The notes beneath the pieces are model-generated. The model ran no database searches. It saw only the letters and a program-made list of their open reading frames with translations, and was not told the DNA's origin. A program made the position numbers and the translations under genes. A stretch of 64,000 bases of DNA from Planctomycetota bacterium (GTDB lineage: Bacteria; Planctomycetota; Phycisphaerae; Phycisphaerales; Phycisphaeraceae), in assembly GCA_021413865.1 (NCBI GenBank), contig JAIOPN010000017.1:62001-126000 (forward strand), given 5' to 3'. Shown one piece after another: positions 25,362 through 35,000 of the stretch (position 1 is its first letter; the number at the start of each line of letters is the position of its first letter).

Positions 25362-26975
25362 ATGCCCCCCACACGGCTGACCGTGCTCGCCGGCACGGCA
25401 ACGCCCCCGACACCCCGCCCCGATGAGCAAGTCATCCACCTGCGCGACCTCAAGCGCTGGGTCCGGAGCGGGGCGATCGCAAAGCATCTTTTCAGATACG
25501 CCGGAGTGACACTGCGCTGCGCCGATGTGGGCCTGGTCCCCCGCCCGCTGACGGCGGCGATCCTGCTGCGGGTCCTGTCGCGCGGGCCGTGTGCATTCGA
25601 GGACGAGCAGGGCCGGCGGCTCGTGGTCGGCCCCTGGATGCTCCTGTCGCTCGCGTGGGCGTCGTTACGGCAGTGCATCGAGAAACCGGCGATGCGCCGC
25701 GCGGCGGCGGCGGAGCTAGATGGGTTGGAGCGCGCTAAGCCGCAAGCGGCGTGCCGCCTCCCCGCGGCCGACCTGGAGCGCGGCCGGGTGGTTTATATTT
25801 ACGCCGACCTGACGCTGGGGATCAAAACGGGCGGCGCGGTGAGCCACGTGACGGGCGTGCTCAATGCCCTGGCACACGGCCCAGCCGCGCCGGTGCTCAT
25901 CGCCGCAACCGCCCCCCCGACGCTGGATAAACGCGTGACGGTGAGGCTTGTCCGCCCCACGGGGCCCTGGGATGGTTTCGAGGGGATGGCCCTGCGTTTC
26001 AATCAGGAAATCGTGTCGCACACCCGCGGCGCAGTGACCGACGGAAGCGTATCGTTCATCTACCAGCGCAACACGGTCAACACATTCGCCGGGCTGGTGT
26101 TGGCGAGGGCGCTGCAGCGCCCGCTGGTCGTCGAATTCAACGGCTCCGAAGTCTGGGCGCAGCGGCACTGGGGAAAACCCCTCCGGGATGAAAAGATGGC
26201 GGCACGCGTCGAGCGTCTGATGCTCACCTCCGCGGACGTGGTGGTGGCGGTGAGCGAGACAATCCGGGACGAACTCACGGCGATGGGCGTCGGGCCGTCG
26301 CGCATCGTCGTCAACCCCAACGGAGTGGACGCCGAGCGATACCGCCCCGACATCGACGGCACGCCGGTGCGGGAGCGTTGCGGGCTCGGTAACGCGACCG
26401 TCATCGGATTCATCGGCACGTTTGGGAAATGGCACGGGGCAGAGGTTCTCGTTGAAGCGGTCGCGGAGCTGCTCCGGGAAACACCGCAACTGCGGGGTCG
26501 GATAAAACTCCTCATGATCGGCGACGGCGAACGGGCGCGGCCCGCGCGCGACCTTGCTGCACGGTTATCCCTCGATGATACGGCTGTTTTCACGGGCCCG
26601 GTCCCCCAGGACCAGGGGCCATCACACCTGGCGGCCTGCGATATCCTCGCCGCCCCACACGTGCCCAACCCCGATGGCTCCCCATTTTTTGGATCGCCGA
26701 CCAAGCTATTCGAGTACATGGCGATGGGGCGCGGTATCGTCGCCTCGCGGCTGGGCCAGATCGCCCGGGTGCTCGACGACGGGCGCAACGCCCTGCTCGT
26801 TGAACCGGGCGACGCCCGATCGCTGGCGACTGGCCTGCGGAAGGTGATCGAATCACCGGACATGCGAACAGAAATGGGCGCGGCCGCGCGGCGCGACGCG
26901 GTGGAACGCCACACGTGGGACCGCCACACGCGCCGTATCGTCGATAAGGTGAGGGAGTGCTGCGCGTGCGACTGA
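25362..26975 (+). CDS. Glycosyltransferase family 4 protein with extra N-terminal region
   Basis: A 537-residue protein. The first ~135 residues are an uncharacterised region (VIHLRDLKRWVRSGAIAKHL), then a GT-B fold begins (VVYIYADLTLGIKTGGAVSH). Donor-domain motifs are LVVEFNGSEVWAQRHWGK, VIGFIGTFGKWHGAEVLVEA and GSPTKLFEYMAMGRGIVASR. These are strikingly close to the GT half of the 32023 fusion (EYNGSELWVRRNWGK; GFIGTFGAWHG; GSPTKLFEYMAM), so the two are paralogues. The join at residues 124-130 is encoded by a reverse copy of a dispersed palindromic repeat. Its end overlaps the next gene by 19 bp. Confidence 0.9.
   Translation: MPPTRLTVLAGTATPPTPRPDEQVIHLRDLKRWVRSGAIAKHLFRYAGVTLRCADVGLVPRPLTAAILLRVLSRGPCAFEDEQGRRLVVGPWMLLSLAWASLRQCIEKPAMRRAAAAELDGLERAKPQAACRLPAADLERGRVVYIYADLTLGIKTGGAVSHVTGVLNALAHGPAAPVLIAATAPPTLDKRVTVRLVRPTGPWDGFEGMALRFNQEIVSHTRGAVTDGSVSFIYQRNTVNTFAGLVLARALQRPLVVEFNGSEVWAQRHWGKPLRDEKMAARVERLMLTSADVVVAVSETIRDELTAMGVGPSRIVVNPNGVDAERYRPDIDGTPVRERCGLGNATVIGFIGTFGKWHGAEVLVEAVAELLRETPQLRGRIKLLMIGDGERARPARDLAARLSLDDTAVFTGPVPQDQGPSHLAACDILAAPHVPNPDGSPFFGSPTKLFEYMAMGRGIVASRLGQIARVLDDGRNALLVEPGDARSLATGLRKVIESPDMRTEMGAAARRDAVERHTWDRHTRRIVDKVRECCACD
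25732..25750 (-). repeat. In-gene copy of the GCCGCTNGCGGCTTAGCG element
   Basis: Read on the minus strand, this is GCCGCTTGCGGCTTAGCG, the same core as the intergenic copy at 5873. It lies inside the GT4 coding sequence and encodes AKPQAA at the junction between the N-terminal region and the GT-B fold. Confidence 0.7.
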
Positions 26976-29257
26976 CCAGGTTGATTCACAAGGCCGTCTC
27001 GATGCCGCCCCGCGCCCTCCTGGCGCGGGCCATCGTGAAGATGCGGCTCGCCCGACGCGCCCGGCGGGCGAGGCAACTCGACCTGCACCACCCGACACAC
27101 ACGCCGGAGAGCGAAATCCCACCCGGGGAGATATTCCGTTACGTCACCATCCCCGCGCTGATCGGCGCCGATGCGGAGCAGGAGCGCGGCCGCGCCGCGG
27201 TGACGGAGCATTACCTCGCCCATCACTTCGACCTGCTGGGGTCCGGCTGGGTCGAGGTGCGGCACGGCACGCCATGCCGCGGCGTCGAGGGCCACCGCTT
27301 CGACCACGCCCACCCGATCAGCGTTGATCCCGAGGGCAAGTGGCTGCACGGGCGCATCAACGCGGCCAATCTCCCGGAGTCCCGCCGCGTGTGGGGGCTG
27401 ATCCAGACGCCCTACCTGCCGATCGACTGGCAACTCGACTTCAAGTCCGGTTACCGCTGGTCGGAAGCCGCGTGGTCGCCCGACATCCGCTACGGCGATT
27501 CGCCGGGCGCGGACGTCAAGGTCCCGTGGGAATTGGCGCGGATGCAGCACCTGCCGCAACTCGCTCTGGCGGGCGGCGTCCCGCTCGAAAGGTTGGCGAA
27601 AGAGTTCCGCAACCAGGTGCTGGACTTCACGGCCACCAACCCGCCGCGCTTCGGCGTGAACTGGGTCTGCACGATGGACGTCGCCATCCGCGCCGCCAAC
27701 TGGCTGGTCGCGTTCGACCTGCTGCGGTCACGCGGCGCCGCGTTCGACGCCCCGTTTCTCGACGTGTTCCGCCGTGCCTTGTACGACCACGGGCGCCACA
27801 TCGTGAACCACCTCGAGTGGCACTCCGGCCTTCGGTCCAATCACTACCTGGCGAACCTCGCGGGGCTGATGTTCATCGCGGCCTATCTGCCGGTGACGGA
27901 GACGACGTCGGCGTGGTTAGCACTAGCGGTGCAGGAACTGGGCAGGGAATGGACGCTCCAGTTCGGCGGCGACGGGGGCAACTTCGAGGGCTCCACCAGC
28001 TACCACCGCCTCTCGGCCGAGATGCTGGTGTACGCCGCCGCGCTGGCCGCCGGGTTGCACGAGGCCAAGTGGAGCGCGCTGGCGGATTACGATCACCGGC
28101 TCATCACCGGCCCCGTCGCGTTGCGTCCGGCGCCGATCACCTACTACCCCTTCCGCGACAAGGAGCACGGCGCGCCCTTCGCGCCCGCCTGCTGGGACCG
28201 GCTCGCAAAAATCCGCGATTTCACCGCGGCGATCAGCGGCGATCGCGGCATCCACGCGCAGATCGGCGACAACGACTCGGGGCGATTCCTGAAACTCCTC
28301 CCCGTGTGGCGACGCATGAGCCCCGCGCAGGCCGGCGAGCGGTACATCAACCTCCGAGGCACGGCAAACGACCCCGGCGGCCCGCCCGATTGCTGGATCG
28401 AGCGGCAGAGCAAATTCGGCCACCTGCGGGCCGCGATCGACGGCCTGCTCGGCCGCGCCGATGCGCCGGAGTGGACCGCCGAGCAGCGCGCCGAGGCGGC
28501 GCTGGTGCGCTCCCTGGCAAACCTCGCACCGGTCCACGCACACCCGGTCGTCCCTCCGCTGGAGGGGCACTTCCGTTTCTTCCGCGAGTTCGGGCTCTAT
28601 TACTACCGTGTCGGTGCGTTGAGCGTGGCGCTGCGCTGCGGCCCGGTGGGCCAGCGCGGCAACGGGGGGCACGCGCACAACGATCAGCTCTCCCTCCTCG
28701 CTGGCGTCGAGGGTGTGCAGGTGTTCACCGATCCCGGGACGTATCTCTACACCCCCGCCCACGACCAGCGCAACCGTTTCCGCGCCACAAGGATGCACAA
28801 CACGGTCGCACGGGAAGGTCTCGAACAAAACCGCTGGCTGCCGGGCGGTGCGGGGCTGTTCTCGATGGTCAACGCAACGGACGGCCGCGTCACGGAGGCG
28901 ACGCCGCACAACTGGATCGGAGAACACAGCGGTGCCGGTGGCCAGCATCGCCGCTCGGTGATGCTGACGGCCGTGGGCTTCGAGGTGCACGACTTCACCC
29001 CGGGCTCGGGCGTCAAGACGCTGGCGTTCCAACTCGGCAACCGGGTGGAGGTGGCGGTGCGCGGGCCGGAGCTTCGGCTCAAGACGGCCCGGCACGCGCT
29101 GGTGCTGCGGGTGGTCGGCGCGGGGAGCCCCGAGCCGTGGCGGCAGCGTGAGAGCCTGTATAGTCCGGCTTACGGCTGGTGCGAGGCGTCGCGCGCAATG
29201 GAGTTATCCTTCAGCGGCGCGGAGTTGCGCTGGTCGGTGAGCCTCGAGGCGTTGTAA
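26957..29257 (+). CDS. Heparinase II/III family protein
   Basis: A 766-residue protein without a signal peptide. It begins with a helical toroid domain (WQLDFKSGYRWSEAAWSPD; VNWVCTMDVAIRAANWL; GLRSNHYLANLAG; NFEGSTSYHRLSAEML) and ends with the beta-sandwich half (GGHAHNDQLSLLAG; FTDPGTYLYTPAHDQRNRFR). The conserved Asn-His, Tyr-His and HAHND residues of polysaccharide lyases are present. Homologues are common in exopolysaccharide biosynthesis loci, where they may trim or edit the polymer. The GTG at 26957 overlaps the GT4 gene by 19 bp, so the two are translationally coupled; the same two activities are fused in one protein at 32023. Confidence 0.9.
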   Translation: MLRVRLTRLIHKAVSMPPRALLARAIVKMRLARRARRARQLDLHHPTHTPESEIPPGEIFRYVTIPALIGADAEQERGRAAVTEHYLAHHFDLLGSGWVEVRHGTPCRGVEGHRFDHAHPISVDPEGKWLHGRINAANLPESRRVWGLIQTPYLPIDWQLDFKSGYRWSEAAWSPDIRYGDSPGADVKVPWELARMQHLPQLALAGGVPLERLAKEFRNQVLDFTATNPPRFGVNWVCTMDVAIRAANWLVAFDLLRSRGAAFDAPFLDVFRRALYDHGRHIVNHLEWHSGLRSNHYLANLAGLMFIAAYLPVTETTSAWLALAVQELGREWTLQFGGDGGNFEGSTSYHRLSAEMLVYAAALAAGLHEAKWSALADYDHRLITGPVALRPAPITYYPFRDKEHGAPFAPACWDRLAKIRDFTAAISGDRGIHAQIGDNDSGRFLKLLPVWRRMSPAQAGERYINLRGTANDPGGPPDCWIERQSKFGHLRAAIDGLLGRADAPEWTAEQRAEAALVRSLANLAPVHAHPVVPPLEGHFRFFREFGLYYYRVGALSVALRCGPVGQRGNGGHAHNDQLSLLAGVEGVQVFTDPGTYLYTPAHDQRNRFRATRMHNTVAREGLEQNRWLPGGAGLFSMVNATDGRVTEATPHNWIGEHSGAGGQHRRSVMLTAVGFEVHDFTPGSGVKTLAFQLGNRVEVAVRGPELRLKTARHALVLRVVGAGSPEPWRQRESLYSPAYGWCEASRAMELSFSGAELRWSVSLEAL

Positions 29258-30424
29258 ATGGCGGCACAGCGGGTCATCTGGGCGACGAGCCAGCACTGGC
29301 ACTCGGACAACCGGGTCAGTTCACATCACTATGCGCGGCTGCTGGCCGAGGCGGGGTGGCGGGTGATGTACCTGGGCCACCCGGTTTCGCCGCTGCACCT
29401 GCTGCGGTCGCGCTCGCGGCACGGGACGCGGCAGCGCTGGCGGGAGTGGCGTGCCGGCGGAGAGACCGACATCGATGGCCGGCTGCGGCACTACACGCCG
29501 ATGACGCTCTTGCCGCCACACGCATCACCTCTGTTGCGAAGCCGGGCGGTGCTGAACCGGTGGCAGCACTGGGCGCGGCCGTGCGTGCTGGAGTACCTCA
29601 AACGGCAAGGCTTCGACCGCGCGGACCTGGTGGTGGTGGACAGCGAGCGGTACGGGTTTTTATTCGACGCTATTCCCGCCACGCTGCGCGTCTTGCGGCT
29701 GGTGGACTGCCTGGCCGGGTTCAAGACGACGGCCCGGTCGTGGGTGGATCACGAGCGGGAGTTGATCCCCCGCGCGGACCATGTGGTGGTGACGTCCCGG
29801 CTGCTGATGGACGACGCGCGGGCCGCCGGCGCCAAGCGGGTGACATTCGTGCCCAACGGCGTGGAGTTCGACCGCTTCGCCGGCGGCAACCCCGCGCCCC
29901 CGCCGGAGTACGCGTCGATCCCGTCGCCGCGTGCGGTCTATGTTGGGGCCGTGGAGCACTGGTTCGACGACGGCCTGCTCGCCCGCGCGGCGGCGGCGCT
30001 GCCCAAAGTGTCGTTCATCGTGATCGGCGGCGGCGACAACACGCTGCACGAGTCGTCGCGGCAACCCAACGTACACGTGCTCGGGCCTCGGCCGTACGCC
30101 TCCGTGCCGTCGTACCTGCACCACGCCGACGTGGGCATCATCCCCTTCCGCGTCGATGCCCTGACCCGTACGGTCAACCCGATCAAACTCTACGAATACA
30201 TGGCGTGCGGCCTGCCCGTGGTCTCGACGGATTGGGAAGAGCTGGAACTGCTCGGCAGCCCGGCGGCGCTCTGCCGATCGGCGGAGGAGTTCTCGGCCGC
30301 GATCCGCGGTGCCATTGAGCGCCCGCCGGACAGGTCGGCGCTCACCTCTTTCGCCCGCGCGGCGGATTGGCACAACCGGGCGCACATGATGATGGAGGCC
30401 CTGGGTATGCAATCAATCTTATGA
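29258..30424 (+). CDS. Glycosyltransferase (GT-B, GumK/GT4-like)
   Basis: A 388-residue GT-B glycosyltransferase. The N-terminus (VIWATSQHWHSDNRVSSHHY; AGWRVMYLGHPVSPLHLLRS) resembles GumK-type enzymes, and the C-terminal domain has VTFVPNGVEFDRFAG, VYVGAVEHWFDDGLLARAAA and VNPIKLYEYMACGLPVVSTD. The ATG starts immediately after the stop of the heparinase gene (TAAATG), so translation is tightly coupled. Donor and acceptor are unknown; a uronic acid donor would fit GumK homology and the presence of WecC, but that is inference. Confidence 0.87.
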   Translation: MAAQRVIWATSQHWHSDNRVSSHHYARLLAEAGWRVMYLGHPVSPLHLLRSRSRHGTRQRWREWRAGGETDIDGRLRHYTPMTLLPPHASPLLRSRAVLNRWQHWARPCVLEYLKRQGFDRADLVVVDSERYGFLFDAIPATLRVLRLVDCLAGFKTTARSWVDHERELIPRADHVVVTSRLLMDDARAAGAKRVTFVPNGVEFDRFAGGNPAPPPEYASIPSPRAVYVGAVEHWFDDGLLARAAAALPKVSFIVIGGGDNTLHESSRQPNVHVLGPRPYASVPSYLHHADVGIIPFRVDALTRTVNPIKLYEYMACGLPVVSTDWEELELLGSPAALCRSAEEFSAAIRGAIERPPDRSALTSFARAADWHNRAHMMMEALGMQSIL

Positions 30425-30466
30425 GTCCACGTTATCCCCCGACACCCACGGGAGCGATCCACTAAA

Positions 30467-31810
30467 ATGACTCTTATGACCCGACGCTCCATCAGGATCG
30501 CACTCCTCGCCGCGGTCACACTCTGGACTGCGATTGCTCCCGCCCAAACCACGGCGCCCGCAACGCAGCCCACAGCGCCGGTCAAGGATGACACCGCGAC
30601 ATCACTGCTCAAGGCGTGGATCGCCGAGGAATGCCCCACCCTCAATGATGCGCGCACCACGGACTGGGAACGGGTCTCGCTCCTGCGGGACTGGGCCCAC
30701 CGCCACCTGGACTGGGCGTCCCCCTCGGCGCTGCTGGAGTCCGACGCGAACTTCAACATCCAGAACCGCTCGGCGGCGGACCTCTTCGCCATCTATCAAA
30801 CCGACCGGGGCGGCGTCTGGTGCGGCGGCGCGGCCGTCACGCTGCGGAAGCTCTACGAGGCCTACGGGCTGGAGGCAGTCACGCTCGACTGCGGCTTCCC
30901 CGACAGCCAGACAACCCATGTCATGACCATCGTGAAGGTCAATCACAAGGGCAAGGCCCTCCTGGTGCTGGAAGACCCGACGTTCAACTACACCTACATC
31001 GACGGCAAGGGTGAGCCTGCGGACGTGGTGGACCTGATGGAGTCGATCAAGAAGAAGGAAGACGGCAGGTACTTCGTGCGCATGGGGCCGATCGCCAACC
31101 TCGATTTCCTCGTTGACCCCAAGGACGTCGAAAAACTGCGCAACCGCACCGCGTGGATCAACCGCATCACCGAGAAGACCACGCTGCCCGACGGCCGATG
31201 GAAGTTCCGCGTACGGATGACGGTGGAGGAATATATGGTCGGCCCGGTCGCCGAGGCCTTCCGCTCGCACGGCTATCCGCTTCAACTCCGGTATCTTCTC
31301 CTCCATCCACTATGGATCGCCGGGAGCGCTGATTCAGATTTCGATCGACTCGCCGCGCACATCACGCCCGCCACCACGACCGTCGGGCCCGCCGATACCC
31401 AGCCGGCGGATGGCTCCAAGCACCTGATCGCCCAGGTACTCAAACGGGCTGACGCCGCCTTCCTGGCATCCAACGTCGCATGGAGGGATGACGGACTCAT
31501 GGCCTCGGGCCGTGCGGAGAACCGCTACACCTACCTCGCCACGTTCGCCCCCACCGTCCTGGGAGGCCCCAGAGAGCTCGTGGTCCAGGGCGAACTGACC
31601 AGCGGCGGGGTCACCGTCGGGGTCACGCGGGACGGCCAGTGGTACTCCCGCATGAACATCATGACCCCGGGCCCGTTCCACTCCGCGATCACCATCACCG
31701 AGCCGGGGGTCTATACCGTTATCGTCGCCAACAACCTCGTCAGCGGTCCGGTGCAGAACGAATTCAAGATCACCGCGATCGGCTGGTCCGCGGAGACCCC
31801 GCAGCCCTGA
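30467..31810 (+). CDS. Secreted transglutaminase-like protein with C-terminal beta module
   Basis: A 447-residue protein with a signal peptide (IRIALLAAVTLWTAIAPAQT) followed by a TTAPATQPTAP linker. The middle has a transglutaminase-like Cys-His-Asp arrangement: RGGVWCGGAAVTLRKLYEAY (Cys), TTHVMTIVKVN (His) and LVLEDPTFNYTYID (Asp). The last ~100 residues (LVVQGELTSGGVTVGVTRDG; NIMTPGPFHSAITI; VIVANNLV) match the end of the GDSL protein at 19106. Such folds can be peptidases, amidases or acyl transferases; acting on the exported polymer or its protein partners is inference. It is cotranscribed with the glycosyltransferase genes. Confidence 0.8.
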   Translation: MTLMTRRSIRIALLAAVTLWTAIAPAQTTAPATQPTAPVKDDTATSLLKAWIAEECPTLNDARTTDWERVSLLRDWAHRHLDWASPSALLESDANFNIQNRSAADLFAIYQTDRGGVWCGGAAVTLRKLYEAYGLEAVTLDCGFPDSQTTHVMTIVKVNHKGKALLVLEDPTFNYTYIDGKGEPADVVDLMESIKKKEDGRYFVRMGPIANLDFLVDPKDVEKLRNRTAWINRITEKTTLPDGRWKFRVRMTVEEYMVGPVAEAFRSHGYPLQLRYLLLHPLWIAGSADSDFDRLAAHITPATTTVGPADTQPADGSKHLIAQVLKRADAAFLASNVAWRDDGLMASGRAENRYTYLATFAPTVLGGPRELVVQGELTSGGVTVGVTRDGQWYSRMNIMTPGPFHSAITITEPGVYTVIVANNLVSGPVQNEFKITAIGWSAETPQP

Positions 31811-31847
31811 ATCTCCTTCGGGGTTCTCGTAGAGAGCCGCTGCGACC

Positions 31848-31881
31848 AAGCCCGATGACGAGTCCGCGAGTCGTCGGGGTC
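31848..31881. repeat. Palindromic element AAGCCCGATGACGAGTCC (copy 1)
   Basis: Shortly after the transglutaminase-like stop codon, a 34-bp palindrome has arms CCGATGACGAGT and GCGAGTCGTCGG. A second copy at 48734 is identical over the whole length, and a covarying variant is at 47217. All three lie just downstream of stop codons, which fits a 3'-end hairpin, although no T-run follows. Confidence 0.85.
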
Positions 31882-32022
31882 CGCCGGGGCCTGCCACGCT
31901 GGCCGCTGGGGGGCATTTGGGTTAGGATGTCACTGTTTCCCATCGCATGGGCTGGGGAGTATGTAACCCCCCGATCGGTCGGCCTGTTCGGGGTGGCCCG
32001 GCGAGACGATTGGGTTGCGTGA

Positions 32023-35000
32023 ATGAACTGGACGTCCATCGCTAAAGCCGTTCTACCCCGGCGCTTATGGCCTTGGGCGAAGCAGCTCAAGGAACGCTCG
32101 CAACGCCGGCGCGACCTCGCCGCGGCGCGCGAAGCCGCCGCGGCGCAGCAGACCACAGCCCCGACACCCATCATCGCCTCACCAGAACCCGCCGCCGCGC
32201 CCGCTGTGCCTACGCCCGGCACCGTCGCTCCTCCCGTTTCAACGCCCCGCCTCCTGCGCCCCGACGCGCCCGCCCCGCTCAATTTCTTCGCCGTAGCCGA
32301 TCGCGCAACGCTCAAGTCGGCCTGGGACGCGCTGGGCCCCGAGGCGCGCGTCGCCCTCGTGCGTGAGGCGGACGACGCCGTCGTGCACCGCTTCAACCTG
32401 CTGGGCAGCGGGCCTTGCGACCTGGGAGAAACCATCGACTGGCAGCGCGACTTCAAGTCCGGCGCGGCGTGGGAACTGAAACCCATCGCCCAGGTGCCGA
32501 CGCTGCACGGCCTGCCGGGCTCCGACATCAAGGTCCCCTGGGAGCTCTCGCGCTTCTACCACGCGCCGGTGCTGGGCGTCGCCTACCTCATCACGCAGGA
32601 CGACCGCTACCCGCGGGCCTTCGCCGAGCAGGTCCGCCACTGGATCCAGACCAACCCCGTCGCCCACGGCGCCAACTGGGTCTGCGCGATGGAGGCCGCC
32701 ATCCGCGCCGCCAACTGGATCATCGCCCTCAACTACCTCATGCCGCACCCGGCGCTCGACGACGCCTTCCTCGCCGAGCTCGAGCAGAGCCTCTTCCAGC
32801 ATGGCACGCACACCCGCACGCACCTCGAAGGCACCGCGAAGCTGCGCTCCAACCACTACCTCGCCGACCTCCAGGGTCTGATCTACCTGGGCCTCTTGTT
32901 CCGCCACACCGCCGAGGGGCAGGAGTGGCTCGCGTTCTCCGTGCGCGAGCTCGAGGCCGAGATGCAGTGGGAGGTGTACGACGACGGCACGGACTTCGAG
33001 GCCTCCACCGGTTACCACCGGCTCTGCCTCGAGCTCATCATGAGCCCCGCCATCCTCTGCCGCGGCAACGGCGTGACACTCAGCGATGCCTTCTGGTCAC
33101 GGCTCCACAAAATGTTCACCGCCATCCGCGACCTGCTCGACACCGCCGGCCGCATCCCGCTGATCGGCGACAACGACTCGGGCCGGCTGCACCGCATGGC
33201 CGTGCGCGACGACGACGACCTGCGTTACCTGCTCCCGCTGGGCGCGGCGCTGTTCGGTGATCCGTCATTGAAGCTGCCGGGCGTCCCCTTCTCCGAGGAG
33301 GCGCTGCTCCACCTGGGCCCGCGCGGGCTGGACATCTACAACACCATGCCTGCTTCGCCACCCCCCGCCGTCAGCACGGCGATGCGCGACAGCGGCTGGT
33401 ACGTCCTCCGCCACGGCCGGTCCTCCGTGCACGTCGCCTGCGGGCCCAACGGCCAGCGTTACCGCAACCCCGACCCGAGCGAACCGCAATCCCACGGCGG
33501 GCACGCCCACAACGACAAGCTCTCCATCACCCTCTCCGTCGGCGACCGCCGCGTGCTCGTCGATCCCGGCCAGTACTGCTACACCTCCGACCACGCCCTG
33601 CGCAACCACTCGCGCTCCACCGCGTCGCACAACGTCGTCCAGATCGCCGGCCTCGAACAACAATCGCTCAAGAGCGACTACCTCTTCCACCAGCACGACG
33701 GCCGCGCCAGGCCGGCGGTCGTGAAGTGGCAGCCCAACGCGAGCGACGGGCCGTGGTTCGTCGGCGAGCACCACGGCTTCGCGGCGGGCGCGGGCGTCGT
33801 CTGCCGGCGGTCGCTCGCGCCGCTGGGCGCTGATGGGTTTTCCGTTGAGGACGCGTTCGCCGTGGCCAACGGCGCTCAGCCCGGACCGTTCGACGCGACG
33901 TTCCACCTACACCTGGCGCCGGGGCTGGATGTCGAAGACCTCGGTGACAACCGCTGGTCCCTCGGTGGGCTGGCGGCCGTCGAGTTCCCCCGCGACATCA
34001 CCTTCACCGCGCAGACGGTCGAGGACTTCGTCGCCCCCGAGTTCGGCGCACGGCGCCCCGCACGCGTCCTGCGCCTCACCGCCGAGCTGCGCGCCCCGCT
34101 GACCGTTCGCTGGACGCTCGTGCCCTCACCCACCTCATCGCCTGTGCTGTCGTGGACGCCCAAACAATCCACAGAATCGCTGAACGTCCTCCGCTACGTC
34201 GAATCCGAGCTGCGGCAACTGACAGACCGCTCCCGTGAAGAGCCTCGCCCGGCGCGGAAGCGCTTCGGCCGCGTGCTCTACGTCCGGCTGGACTACTGGA
34301 ACTCCCGCGCCATCGGCGGCGGGTCGCTGGGGCACACCGCCCACGTCGTGCAGGGCCTGGTCGAGCTGGGCCTCAGGGTCCACGCCGCCGCCGGCTTCTA
34401 CTTCCCCATGGTCGATCCCGCGCTGGTCGCCACGACCGTGCTGCCTCCGCCCGATCCAAAAACTTTTTCGCAGGACTACGAACTGCAATACTTCGAGGCC
34501 AACCGCAGCATGGCCGCCGGTTTCAACGAGATCGCCGAGCGCTTCAAGCCCGATTTCATCTACGAGCGCTTCGTGATCGGCAACTGCCTGCCCGTGCGCA
34601 CCGCACACAGGCTGGGCATCCCCTACGTCCTCGAATACAACGGTTCGGAGCTCTGGGTCCGCCGCAACTGGGGCAAGCAGGCCCCGCTCCGCAACGAGGC
34701 GCTCATGCTCGACGTCGAGCAGCGCATCATGCGCGGGGCCGACCTGATCACCGTTGTCTCTGAACCGCTCCGCCAGGAGCTGATCGAGCGCGGCGTCGAT
34801 GACCGGCGCATCCTCGTCAACCCCAACGCCGTCGATCCTCACGAGTTCGACCGCCACCGTCTTGAAAGCGACCGCATCCGCATCCGCGCCTCCTACGGCT
34901 TCCAGCCCAACGATATCGTGCTCGGGTTCATCGGCACCTTCGGCGCGTGGCACGGCGTGCAGGTGCTGGCCGACACCATGGCTTCCCTCATGGCCATCGA

